DNA of 64,000 nt from Actinoplanes sp. NBC_00393 (GCF_036053395.1 NZ_CP107942.1:3686501-3750500); one strand, 5' to 3'. Positions 18,436 to 27,499 are shown, counted from the stretch's first letter. Numbers and translations: made by a program. The notes: generated by a model from the letters alone, not told the origin.

Positions 18436-19077
18436 GCAGTAGCCCATCGGTCGCCGCCAGCCCTCAGACCTCGATCAACACCGGAGCCTCTCCATGATCC
18501 CGTGCGCGGATCTGCCGCGATCCGCGCTCGGGCCAGTGCCCCGCCCCGCGACGACCGTGGTCGCCGTGCTGGCTCGTCGACTCGTCGTGTCGATGAAAGC
18601 GCGCCGAGTCGCTCTTCCCTGGTGCCGTCGTATCGTGTCACCGGACTCGGGGAGGATGGTGCGATGTTTCGGCTGGAACGAGGAGTGACTGGTTTCCGCT
18701 CCGCCAAGGAGCCGGAACTCCCCAGGGTCCCGGTCCGCACATTCCGGCGCGGTTGCTACGAGGCCGCTCAGGCCGCAGGTTGGTGCCGTGCAACAGCTCG
18801 TTGAGAGCGCATATCCGCGCAATTTCCACTCCGCCATGATCGTCACCGCGAATGACCCGCTCGCGATCCTCTGCAACGCCATGTACCCGTGGATCGCTCA
18901 TTATCCTCGCTGTAGGCGCAACCGCCGGGCCTGTTTTTCCAATGTCCTTCGAGCCCGATGCCGAAGTATTCGGCGGGGTCCTTCGCGAGCCGGGACAGGA
19001 AATCGGCGATCGCCGACCCGGCTCGGCACCGTGTGACACGATTTCCACGGCGGAGCCCAGCGGTACAGGAAATCGGA
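18436..19077. other. 642-base stretch without a confident gene; possible gene remnant
   Basis: No complete coding region is convincing here. On the minus strand, around 18910-19050, one frame reads FLSRLAKDPAEYFGIGLEGH and continues WKNRPGGCAYSEDN. A different frame just below reads MSDPRVHGVAEDRERVIRGD, so a gene broken by a frameshift is possible. Nothing else was recognised. Confidence 0.35.
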
Positions 19078-19677
19078 ATGGATACGACGGAAGACGGCAC
19101 GACCTCCGTGAGTGATCCACCCCCGCGGTCGAAGCGCCGCCGGTTGGTGATCGCTGCTGTCGTGCTCGTCGCGATAGCTGGCGCCACCTTCGTGTGGTGG
19201 GGCAACCCTCGGATGGGTGAAGGCAGCGTGATCGGTCCTGGGGAGGGCATGTCGTGGGCCCACGACGGCGTGACCGAGACCCGGATGGTGGTGCGTGGCC
19301 CGCACGCCGCGACCGTGACCGCCACCTTCAGCGTTCGCAACGACGGTCACCTGCCCTTCACCATGCACGGCCTTGACGTCGACAAGGTCGGATGGCTCTC
19401 ACATCAACAGGTCACCTTCGTGCCGGGCGTCCCCGGCTTCAACAAGTCGGCGACCGCACTCAAGCAGATAACGTTGGCCCCCGAAGAGGAGGCGACCGTC
19501 CAGTGGTCGCTGACCTTCACGTGCCAGCCGGCCATGGCGGATAACAGCTTCATGACCATTGATTTCCTCCGGTTCAAGATTAGCTGGCTGGGCATCGCCA
19601 CTACCCGTGATCTTCCGCTGGAGCGGCCGATCACCTTCACCAGTGACAATGAGGTCCCCGGTGTTCCCGCGTGCTGA
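19078..19677 (+). CDS. Membrane-anchored extracellular protein of unknown function
   Basis: 199 residues. A short charged cytoplasmic N-terminus (PPPRSKRRR) is followed by one membrane segment (LVIAAVVLVAIAGATFVWWG, about residues 23-42). After it comes a beta-rich outer domain with VTATFSVRNDGHLPFTMHGLDV, like immunoglobulin-type domains of actinobacterial surface proteins. AGGAA lies six bases before ATG 19078. It ends in VPGVPAC. Confidence 0.75.
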   Translation: MDTTEDGTTSVSDPPPRSKRRRLVIAAVVLVAIAGATFVWWGNPRMGEGSVIGPGEGMSWAHDGVTETRMVVRGPHAATVTATFSVRNDGHLPFTMHGLDVDKVGWLSHQQVTFVPGVPGFNKSATALKQITLAPEEEATVQWSLTFTCQPAMADNSFMTIDFLRFKISWLGIATTRDLPLERPITFTSDNEVPGVPAC

Positions 19678-19940
19678 TGACGGACTCACCCTCACTGCGC
19701 CTGATCGAGGAGGCCAAAGACCGACGGTCAGCTTGATCGCCGCCGCCACCCGATCGCCCAGATGCCGACGAAATGAGTAGGGGCTGCGGTCAGGTTGGAA
19801 AAGACTCATTTGAGTACGCACTTCTGGCAGCGAGTTGCCCGCCGCGGAGCGTCACGAACGTTGCGTCGGCTGGATGCTCCGTAGCGGATGAGCGAACCTA
19901 CGGCGGCTTATCGGTCTGACCTCACGGGTAACTCACATCG

Positions 19941-20192
19941 ATGCGTAACATCGAGCAGCCGAACGCCAAGACGCCGCTCATGCTTCGACCGTGGGTTCCG
20001 TGGCTGCTGGGCGGGGTGCTCGTGACGACAGGATGGGCCCTCGTCGACAACGTGAACGACCGCGAGTGGGTCTTGGTGTGGGCCTTCGGGGCAATGACTG
20101 CTGGCTTGATGATCCAGATCGTCGCACTGTTGGTGATCCGCCGAGCGAACAGCCGTACGGAAGTGCGTGAAGCCCGCGATCACCGCCGATGA
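19941..20192 (+). CDS. Small two-helix membrane protein
   Basis: 83 residues with two membrane segments (VPWLLGGVLVTTGWALVD and WVLVWAFGAMTAGLMIQIVALLVI) followed by a basic tail. No family was recognised. The 263 bases before it hold no gene. Confidence 0.55.
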   Translation: MRNIEQPNAKTPLMLRPWVPWLLGGVLVTTGWALVDNVNDREWVLVWAFGAMTAGLMIQIVALLVIRRANSRTEVREARDHRR

Positions 20193-20358
20193 CCGCTGGA
20201 CCCGGCTCGATGACCGCCGGAGAAACTTCAGGTCGCTGCAGTCGGCGCCATGTCCTCTGACATCGGATCTGCCGCGACGCGCGTGCCCGGTGCTTACGCA
20301 CTGTCACGTCGTGTGCTTCCAGTTATGAGGCGTTGCCCCCCTCCTGTACAGCTGGGCG

Positions 20359-20841
20359 TTACTCTTCAGCGCTATGCGCTGGACGGGTCAGCTGTGCTGA
20401 GCGGTATGCGCGTGCGACCGTGGACGAGGTGGCGGCCAGGTGCGGGCGGGATGGCAACCAGACGGTCGGAATGTTGAGTTGCTCGTTCATCGCGGCGAGC
20501 TGGTACTCGTAGTGAAGATCCGCGGCCGTACGGACGCATCGGAGGATGACCGTGGCGCCGCGGCGCATGCAGTAGGCGGCAGTCAGGCCGGTCCAGGCAT
20601 CCACTTCGACATTGTGCCAGGCTGCCGGCAGGGCGTCGCGCACTTGTACGGCTCTGGCCGTGGCCTCGACGGTTGGTCGCTTGGCAGCGTTCACCGCCAG
20701 CAACACAATGATCCGGTCGAACATCACCCGGGCACGGGCCACCAGGTCGTGGTGCCCGGCGGTGAACGGATCGAACGTACCGGGATAGACGGCCAACGAA
20801 CCATTTACCGGCGCCGCTTCACGATCCGTTGTAGCTGTCAC
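20359..20841 (-). CDS. Phosphopantetheine adenylyltransferase (CoaD)-like nucleotidyltransferase
   Basis: 160 residues with the nucleotidyltransferase signature VYPGTFDPFTAGHHDLV (the T/H-x-G-H type loop), the basic ATP-binding end ATSSTVARAY (equivalent to ISSTxVR), and the CoaD pattern GATVILRCVRTAADLHYEYQLAAMNEQL (usually R-G-(L/I)-R ... D-(F/Y)-E-x-E ... M-N). Here RCVRTAADL replaces the RGLRAVSDF of genuine CoaD, and the C-terminus is short. It may be a divergent second copy used in a specialised pathway. It stands alone. Confidence 0.8.
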   Translation of the reverse strand: MTATTDREAAPVNGSLAVYPGTFDPFTAGHHDLVARARVMFDRIIVLLAVNAAKRPTVEATARAVQVRDALPAAWHNVEVDAWTGLTAAYCMRRGATVILRCVRTAADLHYEYQLAAMNEQLNIPTVWLPSRPHLAATSSTVARAYRSAQLTRPAHSAEE

Positions 20842-20944
20842 CGCGACTCCAACCAGATGGCGACGATCATCTCAGTTGTACCTGTGCCAATAGGACTCGG
20901 GACCGTGACATGCCGCAGACATCCTGACCTGGCGTGGGTCATGC

Positions 20945-21637
20945 TCACCAGCGAAGGGTAGGACCGTCCAGGGAGAGGTAACGCGGCGAGGTTGCGTCGG
21001 GGCTGTCGAGCAGCCGTCCGAGCCGGGCGGCGGCCTCCTGGGCCGGGGTGTCTGCGTCGGCCGCGCCCATCGCCGTCGTGAGGCTGCCCGGGTGCACCGC
21101 CCAGCAGCGGACGCGTCCGGACAGCTCTTGGGCGAGTGCGATGGTCAGCATGTTCTGGGCGGCCTTGGAGATGCGATAGGCGTAGCTGGTCCGGCGGCCG
21201 GCGAAGTCGCCTGCGGCCTGGGCGGCCAGCGAGCCGAGCCGGGACGACACGTTGACGATCAGTGGGGCGGGCGCGGCCAGCAGCATGGGCAGTAGCGCCT
21301 GTGCCAGGCGCAACGGGCCTGCCACGTTGACGTCGACGGCGTCCAGGATCGTCTGCGGGTCACAACTGTCCAGCGGCTGGGCTGGTGCTCCGATGCCGGC
21401 GTTGTTGACCAGGACGTCGACCGGTCGACCACCGATCGCCCCCAACAGAGCCGCGCCGACCGGTTCTCGGACGTCCTGTATCACCGGCACGACATGATCA
21501 TTCTTGATCGCCGCAGCCGCGGGCTCGGTCCGTACACAGGCCACGACGTCCCAACCCTGCTCGGCAAGGTTCTCGATCAGGGCCGCTCCGAGCCCTCGCC
21601 CGGCACCGGTGACGACTGCCAACCGGGCGCGGCTCAC
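20945..21637 (-). CDS. Short-chain dehydrogenase/reductase
   Basis: 230 residues from GTG 21637, which overlaps the TGA of the methyltransferase (GTGA), indicating co-translation. TGAGRGLG (residues 10-17) binds the dinucleotide, NNAG (about 78-81) closes the Rossmann region, VNVSSRLG holds the catalytic Ser and YAYRISK carries the Tyr-x-x-x-Lys pair. This is the classical SDR layout of normal length. The substrate is probably linked to the product of the partner methyltransferase, but this is inferred only from position. Confidence 0.9.
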   Translation of the reverse strand: MSRARLAVVTGAGRGLGAALIENLAEQGWDVVACVRTEPAAAAIKNDHVVPVIQDVREPVGAALLGAIGGRPVDVLVNNAGIGAPAQPLDSCDPQTILDAVDVNVAGPLRLAQALLPMLLAAPAPLIVNVSSRLGSLAAQAAGDFAGRRTSYAYRISKAAQNMLTIALAQELSGRVRCWAVHPGSLTTAMGAADADTPAQEAAARLGRLLDSPDATSPRYLSLDGPTLRW

Positions 21638-22365
21638 CGCAGCACCAGCAGATCGAGGGCGTCGACGACCGGTCCGGACGGCGTGCGGGCCGCTTCCTGC
21701 AGCCTGGCTACGCCTGCCGCGTACGCATCGTCGCTGATCAGCTGCAGCGGGGTGTGTGCTTCCCGCCGGAGGCCGGCAGCGGCCTCGGCAATCGACTTCG
21801 CGGTCACCTGCGGGACTGGCTCGCACCCGGCGGTGGTGAACCCGGCGACCGCGAAAGCCGCCTCGACGCTGGAGATGCTCGGGTAGCGGTCGAGCACGGC
21901 GACGGCTTCCGGAAACCAGCGGAACAGGCTGATCGCCTCGTGCCGGCCGGCGAACGCGGACCGGATCAGCACCGGAGCGCCGGGCTTGAGTACCCGCCGG
22001 ATCTCGGTCGCGGCCGCGACGAGGTCGGGAATGTGGTGAATCACGGTGGACAGCCAGACCCCGTCCACGCTTGCGTCCGCCAACGGTATGTCGTCGGCGG
22101 CTCCCGCCAGGACCGGCTGGAGCAGGGCCCGCTCGCGCATGGCTGCGGAGGGCTCCACCGCTACCACGTCAACGGTCGGCCACCAGGTGCGGAACGCACG
22201 GGACCAGCTGCCGGTGCCGCATCCGAGGTCCAGAAGGCGCGTTCCCGGCCGTGGATCGAAATATCGCTGGATCGCCACGCGCCAGGTGTCGAGGTCTTCG
22301 TCGCGAAGATGCCGCGTCGCCTCGAACGCCGCAACCTGCGCACTGTCGTACGCGATCAGAGCCAT
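21634..22365 (-). CDS. Class I SAM-dependent methyltransferase
   Basis: 243 residues from ATG 22365 (MALIAYDSAQVAAFEATRHL). It shows motif I LLDLGCGTGSWSRAF, strand-2 acidic residue VAVEPS, motif IV-like DGVWLSTVIHHIPD and post-motif VLKPGAPVLIRSAF. The upstream extension to 22413 is hydrophobic and not conserved. The gene is first of a two-gene unit with the SDR. Confidence 0.88.
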   Translation of the reverse strand: MALIAYDSAQVAAFEATRHLRDEDLDTWRVAIQRYFDPRPGTRLLDLGCGTGSWSRAFRTWWPTVDVVAVEPSAAMRERALLQPVLAGAADDIPLADASVDGVWLSTVIHHIPDLVAAATEIRRVLKPGAPVLIRSAFAGRHEAISLFRWFPEAVAVLDRYPSISSVEAAFAVAGFTTAGCEPVPQVTAKSIAEAAAGLRREAHTPLQLISDDAYAAGVARLQEAARTPSGPVVDALDLLVLR

Positions 22366-22528
22366 GCGCTGACCCAACCCGGCGGGCCACGGCGGGAGCA
22401 ACAAGAAGTGCACCGGTTCACACGTAATCGTCGATGCCTGCGGCCGAGCCGCATGCCGGGTTGCTGGCCGCCGCGGTTGCGCGGGCCTGACGCGTACGGA
22501 TTTCGCCTGCCGCCCCTACGGATGGGTC

Positions 22529-23491
22529 GTGGTGTGTGTTGAACTGGTTGGCGTGCAGATACGTCCCGCAGAACTGGCGGCGATCCGGGCCGGCGACATC
22601 GACGTGGCGTTCCGCCGGTGGGATCGGCCTCGGGTCAAGGCGGGTACCCGGATGCGTACCGCGGTCGGGCTGGTCGAAGTCACCTCCGTCGACCGCGTGC
22701 CAGTGCGGTCGCTGACTGCCGCGGACGCCCGCCGGGCGGGCGCGGCGTCGCTGGCCGCGCTCCGCGAAGGGCTGGACCGCCTGCACTCCGACCGGCCGGT
22801 GTACCGGATCGGGCTGCGGTACGCGGGCGTCGACCCGCGGCACGCGCTGCGCGAGGCGGTACCCGACGCTGCGGAGATCGACGTGATCGTCGCGTGGCTC
22901 GACCGGCTCGACCGCGCCTCGCCGACGGGGCCGTGGACCCGGGCGACGCTTCTGCTGATCGACGAACTGCCGGCCACCCGGGCACCTGACCTCGCCCAAC
23001 GGATGGGCCGAGACACCCCGTCGTTCAAACAGAACGTGCGCAAGCTCAAGGAGCGCGGCCTGACCGAATCACTCGACATCGGCTACCGGCTCTCGGCGCG
23101 TGGCGCCGCTGTCCTGGACCACGAGGGACATCCCCGAGCGGCCCAGAGGCGGCCGGTAGCGGAGCCGGGCACCCCGCTGCCACACATCGGCGCCGCCGCG
23201 ACACGTGCGCTCACCGCGCACGGCGTTGTCCGGCTCGAACAGGTGGCCGCACTCACCGAGAGCGACGTGCTGGCGCTCCACGGAGTCGGGCCTTACGCGC
23301 TTCGCCACCTGCGAGCGGCGATGGACGCGGCCGGGCTTTCCTTCCGCGACGAGGCGCGGGTCGGCCGATTCCCCGCCGAATCGGTGGCGCCCACTCGGGC
23401 GCGACGCTCAGGATCTGCCGCGGGCGTTCCTTCGCGCGATGACGACGGAGCCGACGCTGACGCCCAGGCCCGCGCCCAGGGACAAACCTAG
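22529..23491 (+). CDS. ASCH-domain protein with C-terminal helix-hairpin-helix motif
   Basis: 320 residues. The N-terminal third (IRPAELAAIRAGDIDVAFRRWDRPRVKAGTRMRTAVGLVEV) is an ASCH (PUA-like) RNA-binding or hydrolase domain as found in many actinobacteria. The middle has a winged-helix-like SFKQNVRKLKERGLTES. Near 225-270, IGAAATRALTAHGVV and LHGVGPYALRHLRAAMD form HhH repeats that bind nucleic acid backbones. It is likely a nucleic-acid-associated regulator. The last ~30 residues (after 23408) overlap an antisense gene and are low complexity. Confidence 0.75.
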   Translation: MVCVELVGVQIRPAELAAIRAGDIDVAFRRWDRPRVKAGTRMRTAVGLVEVTSVDRVPVRSLTAADARRAGAASLAALREGLDRLHSDRPVYRIGLRYAGVDPRHALREAVPDAAEIDVIVAWLDRLDRASPTGPWTRATLLLIDELPATRAPDLAQRMGRDTPSFKQNVRKLKERGLTESLDIGYRLSARGAAVLDHEGHPRAAQRRPVAEPGTPLPHIGAAATRALTAHGVVRLEQVAALTESDVLALHGVGPYALRHLRAAMDAAGLSFRDEARVGRFPAESVAPTRARRSGSAAGVPSRDDDGADADAQARAQGQT

Positions 23492-23638
23492 CCCGAGGCT
23501 GAGAGCGACGTTGTCGAAGAAACCACCGACGATGACGCCGAAGAGAAGGCCGAAGGCAGCGCCGAAGGCGACCCAGACCCCGAGATTCGCCCAGATCCCG
23601 AGATCTCCGGCGCCCCCGGGCGTGCTGTTGTTCGTCAT
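23408..23638 (-). CDS. Small glycine-rich membrane protein
   Basis: 76 residues (MTNNSTPGGAGDLGIWANLG onwards) from ATG 23638, placed behind GGAG. Two long hydrophobic glycine-rich segments (VWVAFGAAFGLLFGVIVGGFF and LGLGLSLGAGLGVSVGSVVIA) end with a basic tail. This pattern matches small actinobacterial membrane proteins without known function. It overlaps the tail of the ASCH gene by 84 bases on the opposite strand. Confidence 0.6.
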   Translation of the reverse strand: MTNNSTPGGAGDLGIWANLGVWVAFGAAFGLLFGVIVGGFFDNVALSLGLGLSLGAGLGVSVGSVVIARRNARGRS

Positions 23639-23849
23639 CGCATCTCCAAGGACGCGGGTGAAGGCGGACAATCCGGCGGCCCACCACGGCGCATGCGCAA
23701 CCGTCTTCCTCCGCAAGCTACCACCTGACATCAAGGGGCATCCTCGTCGAGGAGTCGGTCAGAACGCCGACGGCGGACAATCCTCCCTTGACCACGCCGA
23801 TCGAACCGGGCGGCTGTAGTTTCGTCGCTCATCGACGAATACCCCCGTC

Positions 23850-23877
23850 TTGCCCACCCGCCTACCGCCGGTAGTAT
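23850..23877 (+). promoter_or_regulatory. Sigma-70-like promoter of the LPxTG protein gene
   Basis: TTGCCC (23850-23855) and TAGTAT (23872-23877) are separated by 16 bases, 37 bases before the ATG of the surface protein. The ribosome binding site GGGGAG lies between. Confidence 0.55.
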
Positions 23878-23914
23878 CGCCAGGCTTTGATCTTCAACGG
23901 GGAGTAAGACCGAC

Positions 23915-24652
23915 ATGCTACGAAAGACTTCGGCCGGTGTCCTGATGGCGCTGGCCCTGCTGATCCCCGCGGCGCCTGCGGCGGCAGGATCCGCAGCGCC
24001 TGGGCTCGACGCGTCCTGCCAGACGGTCGAGCGCAAGCTCTACAAGGACATCCGCCAGTTGGTCACCATCGACCTGGACACCGCCCCCGAGGTGGAGATC
24101 CGGGTTGTCGCCAACCAGATCCTTGCTGCGACGAAAGCCGAGGCATTGCCCGTCCTGCCTGCCGAACTGCAGGAACGGCTGGACGGCCCCGCCGACGACC
24201 TGCGGGCCTTCCTCAAGAAGCGCATGCTGACCGCCTGGACCGCGGCCCTGCGAATCTCGGTTGGCCGAACCATGACCGACGCCGGACCCACCGTGGTGGC
24301 GGCCTCGAACAAGGTGCTCGACGACGGAAGCATCGAGGCGTCCCTGGCCTACCTGAACGAGGGTCTGTACGCCGCACGTGAGCTTGACTGCGCGTCTCCG
24401 CCCTCAGCATCACCCAGCGCGACACCGAGCGCGACGCCCAGCGCCACGACGAGCGCGACGCCCAGCGCCACGACAACCATCACCCCCTCCGCCACCCCGG
24501 CCGCCCCCGACGGCGAGGACGGCGAGGGCGGTGGGCTGCCCGTGACGGGTTCCGACACCGGGACTGTGGTCGGCGTCGGCGGTGCGCTTCTGCTCCTCGG
24601 CGGTGTCGGCTACCTGATCGGACGCCGGCGCCGGTCCCGCTTCGTGGCATAG
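23915..24652 (+). CDS. LPxTG cell-wall-anchored surface protein
   Basis: 245 residues. The N-terminal signal peptide (MLRKTSAGVLMALALLIPAA) ends near Ala-Ala-Ala-Gly. A helical domain of ~130 residues with one or two Cys follows. A Ser/Ala/Thr/Pro stalk is built of repeats (SATPSATPSATTSATPSAT), then LPVTGSDTG, a hydrophobic segment (VVGVGGALLLLGGVGYLIG) and the basic tail RRRRSRFVA, the complete sortase sorting signal. The mature protein is attached to peptidoglycan. No sortase gene is in the window. A strong hairpin terminator follows. Confidence 0.9.
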   Translation: MLRKTSAGVLMALALLIPAAPAAAGSAAPGLDASCQTVERKLYKDIRQLVTIDLDTAPEVEIRVVANQILAATKAEALPVLPAELQERLDGPADDLRAFLKKRMLTAWTAALRISVGRTMTDAGPTVVAASNKVLDDGSIEASLAYLNEGLYAARELDCASPPSASPSATPSATPSATTSATPSATTTITPSATPAAPDGEDGEGGGLPVTGSDTGTVVGVGGALLLLGGVGYLIGRRRRSRFVA

Positions 24653-24659
24653 CCGACCT

Positions 24660-24698
24660 GATCGCGCCCGGCTGCACTCCGTCGAGCCGGGCGCGATC
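24660..24698. terminator. Hairpin terminator behind the LPxTG gene
   Basis: A perfect 14-bp inverted repeat (GATCGCGCCCGGCT / AGCCGGGCGCGATC) with an 11-base loop starts eight bases after the stop codon of the surface protein gene. It has no U-run, as is usual in actinomycetes. Confidence 0.7.
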
Positions 24699-24732
24699 CG
24701 GCGCGGCAACCCGCGACGGCTAACGTCTCGCC

Positions 24733-25584
24733 ATGACCTTCTCGATCGTCGCCCGCTCTACCGACGGCACCGCACTCGGTGTTGCTGTGGCCAGTAAATT
24801 CCTCGGCGCCGGAGCGGCTGTCCCGGCCGCGCTCGCTGATGTCGGCGCAGTCGCCACGCAGTCGTACGCAAATCTTGCCTATCGCCCGCAGGCGCTGGCG
24901 TTGCTCGGCACCGGCGTGACCGCGACCCGCACGGTCCAAGCCCTGATTGCCGGCGACGACGGTCCGGTCGGGCACCGGCAGGTCGGGGTGGTCGGCACGC
25001 ACGGCGACGGCGCCACCTTCACCGGCGAGCAGTGTCACCCGTGGGCGGGCGGCGCAGCCGGGGACGGGTACGCGATCCAGGGCAACATGCTGGCCGGCCC
25101 GCAGGTGGTCGCCGACATGCAGGCCGCGTGGCTGGCCGGCGCGGATCAGTCGAGGTTGCAGTACCGGCTGGTCGACGCGCTGCGCGCCGGCGACCGGGCC
25201 GGCGGTGACCGGCGCGGGCGGCAGAGCGCCGCGCTGCTGGTGGTGGCGAAGGGCATGGGGTACGGCGGAACCAGTGACGTCCTCGCCGATCTGCGGGTCG
25301 ACGACCACCCGGACCCGGTCACCGAGCTGGCCCGGCTGCTGGAGCTGCACACGCTCTACTTCGAGCGCCCCGACCCGGACACGCTGATCCCGCTCACCGG
25401 CGCGATCGCGGCCGAGGTGTGGTCGAGGCTGGCGGAGGCCGGTCACGCCGGCGCGGATCTGGACGAGGCGCTGGCGAGCTGGGCCGGCATCGAGAACCTG
25501 GAGGAGCGGATCGTGCCGGGCGCGATCGACCCGCTGGTGCTGGCCCAGCTGCGCTCCGGCGGCGCGCTCCCCGACCGGTCATGA
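24733..25584 (+). CDS. DUF1028 family protein
   Basis: 283 residues beginning MTFSIVARSTDGTALGVAVA and SKFLGAGAAVPAALADVGAVATQSYAN, the conserved start of DUF1028, an Ntn-hydrolase-like family of unknown substrate. GYAIQGNMLAGPQVVADM and the C-terminal LDEALASWAGIENLEERI (peptidoglycan-binding-like tail) are also typical, so the protein is full length. The 3' end overlaps the end of the convergent NmrA-like frame. Confidence 0.88.
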   Translation: MTFSIVARSTDGTALGVAVASKFLGAGAAVPAALADVGAVATQSYANLAYRPQALALLGTGVTATRTVQALIAGDDGPVGHRQVGVVGTHGDGATFTGEQCHPWAGGAAGDGYAIQGNMLAGPQVVADMQAAWLAGADQSRLQYRLVDALRAGDRAGGDRRGRQSAALLVVAKGMGYGGTSDVLADLRVDDHPDPVTELARLLELHTLYFERPDPDTLIPLTGAIAAEVWSRLAEAGHAGADLDEALASWAGIENLEERIVPGAIDPLVLAQLRSGGALPDRS

Positions 25585-26327
25585 CGCATGCCCGTCGCGC
25601 GGAGCACCACCGGCGCCTCCTCAGCGCTGACCGCATCGAGCGTGATCGGCAGCCCGGTGGCGTCGCGCAGCGCCTGCACGCGCTCGGCGGCGCTGACGGG
25701 CCGGCCGGCCACGTGGATGCGACGGCCGTCGACCCTCTCGTCGAGCAGGACGTGGGTGACGGCCTCGGCGAGGTCGCTCTCGTGGATCAGCGGCACCTTG
25801 GCGTCGGCGTACGGCACGCGCAGGGGCCGCCGCTGCGCGATCTGGCCGGCCCAGTTGCCGCTTGCCAGCGGGTACGCCCCGGTCAGCGTCGCGGCCATCA
25901 CCGCGGATGGGACGACGTGCGCCCACGCCATGCCGGAGCGTTCCACCACTACCTCCACCGCCAGCCAGTGCCAGTACTCGGGCGGCAGCGCGATCTCGAC
26001 GTCGGGGCCGTGTGACGACAGGTTCACGACCTTGGCGACGCCACGGGACCGGGCGAGGTCGAGGGCGCCGTGGACGGTCGCCGGGTCCGCACCGGCCAGA
26101 AACACCGTGCTGACCCCGTCGAAGACGTCCGGCGTCTCCTCCCACCGCGTGATGCAACCGGCGACGAGCTCCACCTCGGGCGGCCAGTCGCCCGTGCTCG
26201 GCTCGGCGAGGACCCGGGTGGGGATGTTGCGTTGCAGCAGTTCAGTAACCAGGGCACGTCCGATGGGTTCGGTCGGCACGGCGCCGGGATAGTCGAGCAG
26301 CGGGGCCACGGTCACCAGGGCGAGCAC
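25443..26327 (-). CDS. NmrA-like NAD(P)-binding protein, probably degenerate
   Basis: Roughly 294 residues from GTG 26327. Strands and helices fit the atypical SDR/NmrA fold: STVFLAGADPATVHGALDLA, KVVNLSSHG, AWAHVVPSAVMAATL, YADAKVPLIHESDLAEAVTHVL and RIHVAGRPVSAAERVQAL. The usual N-terminal G-A-T-G-x-x-G loop is missing (VTVAPLLDYPGAVPTEPIGR in its place). The last ~45 residues only mirror the opposite DUF1028 gene. Either cofactor binding is lost or both ends have decayed. The start is uncertain. Confidence 0.5.
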   Translation of the reverse strand: MLALVTVAPLLDYPGAVPTEPIGRALVTELLQRNIPTRVLAEPSTGDWPPEVELVAGCITRWEETPDVFDGVSTVFLAGADPATVHGALDLARSRGVAKVVNLSSHGPDVEIALPPEYWHWLAVEVVVERSGMAWAHVVPSAVMAATLTGAYPLASGNWAGQIAQRRPLRVPYADAKVPLIHESDLAEAVTHVLLDERVDGRRIHVAGRPVSAAERVQALRDATGLPITLDAVSAEEAPVVLRATGMRHDRSGSAPPERSWASTSGSIAPGTIRSSRFSMPAQLASASSRSAPA

Positions 26328-26573
26328 GCCAGAAAGCGTGCCACACCACCGCCTGCGCTTTTTGGTTCGCCGCGACGGGGAGACTCGCGATAAAGTCCGG
26401 CGTTCCCCCGAGGCAACGACGAGCCGGCGAGGCCGGCAGAGAGGACGGATCGCTACGGTGCTCGCGCGCCACCTCTTCGACCACTGACACATCGCGTAAT
26501 CCGCCATGCCCGAAACCGGGTTGTCAGTGCTTCTCGCCCCACCTGGGCGAGGCTCGAAGAGGAGATCCATCCC

Positions 26574-26921
26574 GTGCGTCGTCGTGTTGCCGATTCCACC
26601 CCGCCTGCCCCGCTGAAGCCGGAGCAGGTCCGCTACGTCCACCGCGTCCTTCGCCGCCAGACGCACCCCGCCGCTCCTGGAACCCTGTGCCGGTGTGGCG
26701 GATGCCTGGCCGTTCTGATCGAGTTGGCGGACGCGGTGAACGCCACGCCCCAACAACTCCGTGAGCTGATCGGTGTGCCCGAGGCACCGGCCGGCACCCG
26801 GGCGCCGCGGCCACGCCGGCCGCTGCACAGCCCGGTCGGGGTCCCCGCCACGATCCGGGTGAACGGACAGGTTCTCGGCTCGGCGGAGGGTCTGCTGCGC
26901 CTCGCTGCCCGAACCTCCTGA
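26574..26921 (+). CDS. Small basic protein with a Cys cluster
   Basis: 115 residues from GTG 26574 behind GAGGAG. It contains LCRCGGCLAVLIELADAVN and a Pro/Arg-rich linker (PAGTRAPRPRRP), then a short C-terminal strand-turn-helix (ATIRVNGQVLGSAEGLLRL). No known family was recognised. The 246 bases before it hold no gene. A hairpin shared with the convergent gene follows. Confidence 0.55.
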   Translation: MRRRVADSTPPAPLKPEQVRYVHRVLRRQTHPAAPGTLCRCGGCLAVLIELADAVNATPQQLRELIGVPEAPAGTRAPRPRRPLHSPVGVPATIRVNGQVLGSAEGLLRLAARTS

Positions 26922-26934
26922 CCCTGCAGGGTCC

Positions 26935-26965
26935 GGCCGTCACCGCCTGATCGGCGGTGACGGCC
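26935..26965. terminator. Bidirectional hairpin terminator
   Basis: A perfect 13-bp stem (GGCCGTCACCGCC / GGCGGTGACGGCC) with a 5-base loop lies between the stop codons of two convergent genes, 13 bases after one and 12 bases after the other. The symmetry and position suit termination from both sides. Confidence 0.8.
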
Positions 26966-26977
26966 GCGGCCGCATTC

Positions 26978-27499
26978 TCATCGCTGGCGAACCGTCTGCA
27001 CGGCCGCTGCCGGGCGGGCGAGGACCGCGTCGACGAAGGCGGCGAAATCGGCTGTGTACTGGTCGCGGATCGCCGGCCAGAGTGCCTGGAACTCGGGCGT
27101 GGCGAAATCCAGCTGGATCACCTTCAGCCAGGCCGTCCACGATTCCTCGGCGAGCTGGTCCGAACGATGGCTGCCGTACGCGAAAGCGTGCACGTCGGTG
27201 CGGACGAACAGGAACAGCCGGCGTACGTTCTCCTCGTGCGTGCCCGCGCTGATCCCCCGGGTCGCGAGGAACCACTCCAGCAGTTTCGGGTCCGGCGTGA
27301 GGAACGACGCGAGCATCTCGGTGGAATAGTGCTCGAGCTGCCGGTCCACATCGCGTTTGAGGATCGACGTCGAGACCTGGACCTGACGGGCGGCCTCGCT
27401 CGCCTGCCGGCCGGTCTCCCGGGCCTGCCGGTAGTTGAACATGAGCGCCACCGCGACGGCGAGAACGGAGATGATCTGCAGAACGTCGGACAGCTTCAC
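26978..27499 (-). CDS. Small membrane-anchored protein of unknown function
   Basis: 173 residues. One N-terminal membrane segment (LQIISVLAVAVALMFNYRQA) is followed by a polar helix (RETGRQASEAARQVQVSTSILKRDVDRQLEHY) and a helical domain with conserved-looking W residues. This layout is common in actinobacterial proteins described only as hypothetical. It lies 101 bases below the last eCIS gene, on the same strand, but has no motif linking it to the particle. Confidence 0.65.
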   Translation of the reverse strand: MKLSDVLQIISVLAVAVALMFNYRQARETGRQASEAARQVQVSTSILKRDVDRQLEHYSTEMLASFLTPDPKLLEWFLATRGISAGTHEENVRRLFLFVRTDVHAFAYGSHRSDQLAEESWTAWLKVIQLDFATPEFQALWPAIRDQYTADFAAFVDAVLARPAAAVQTVRQR

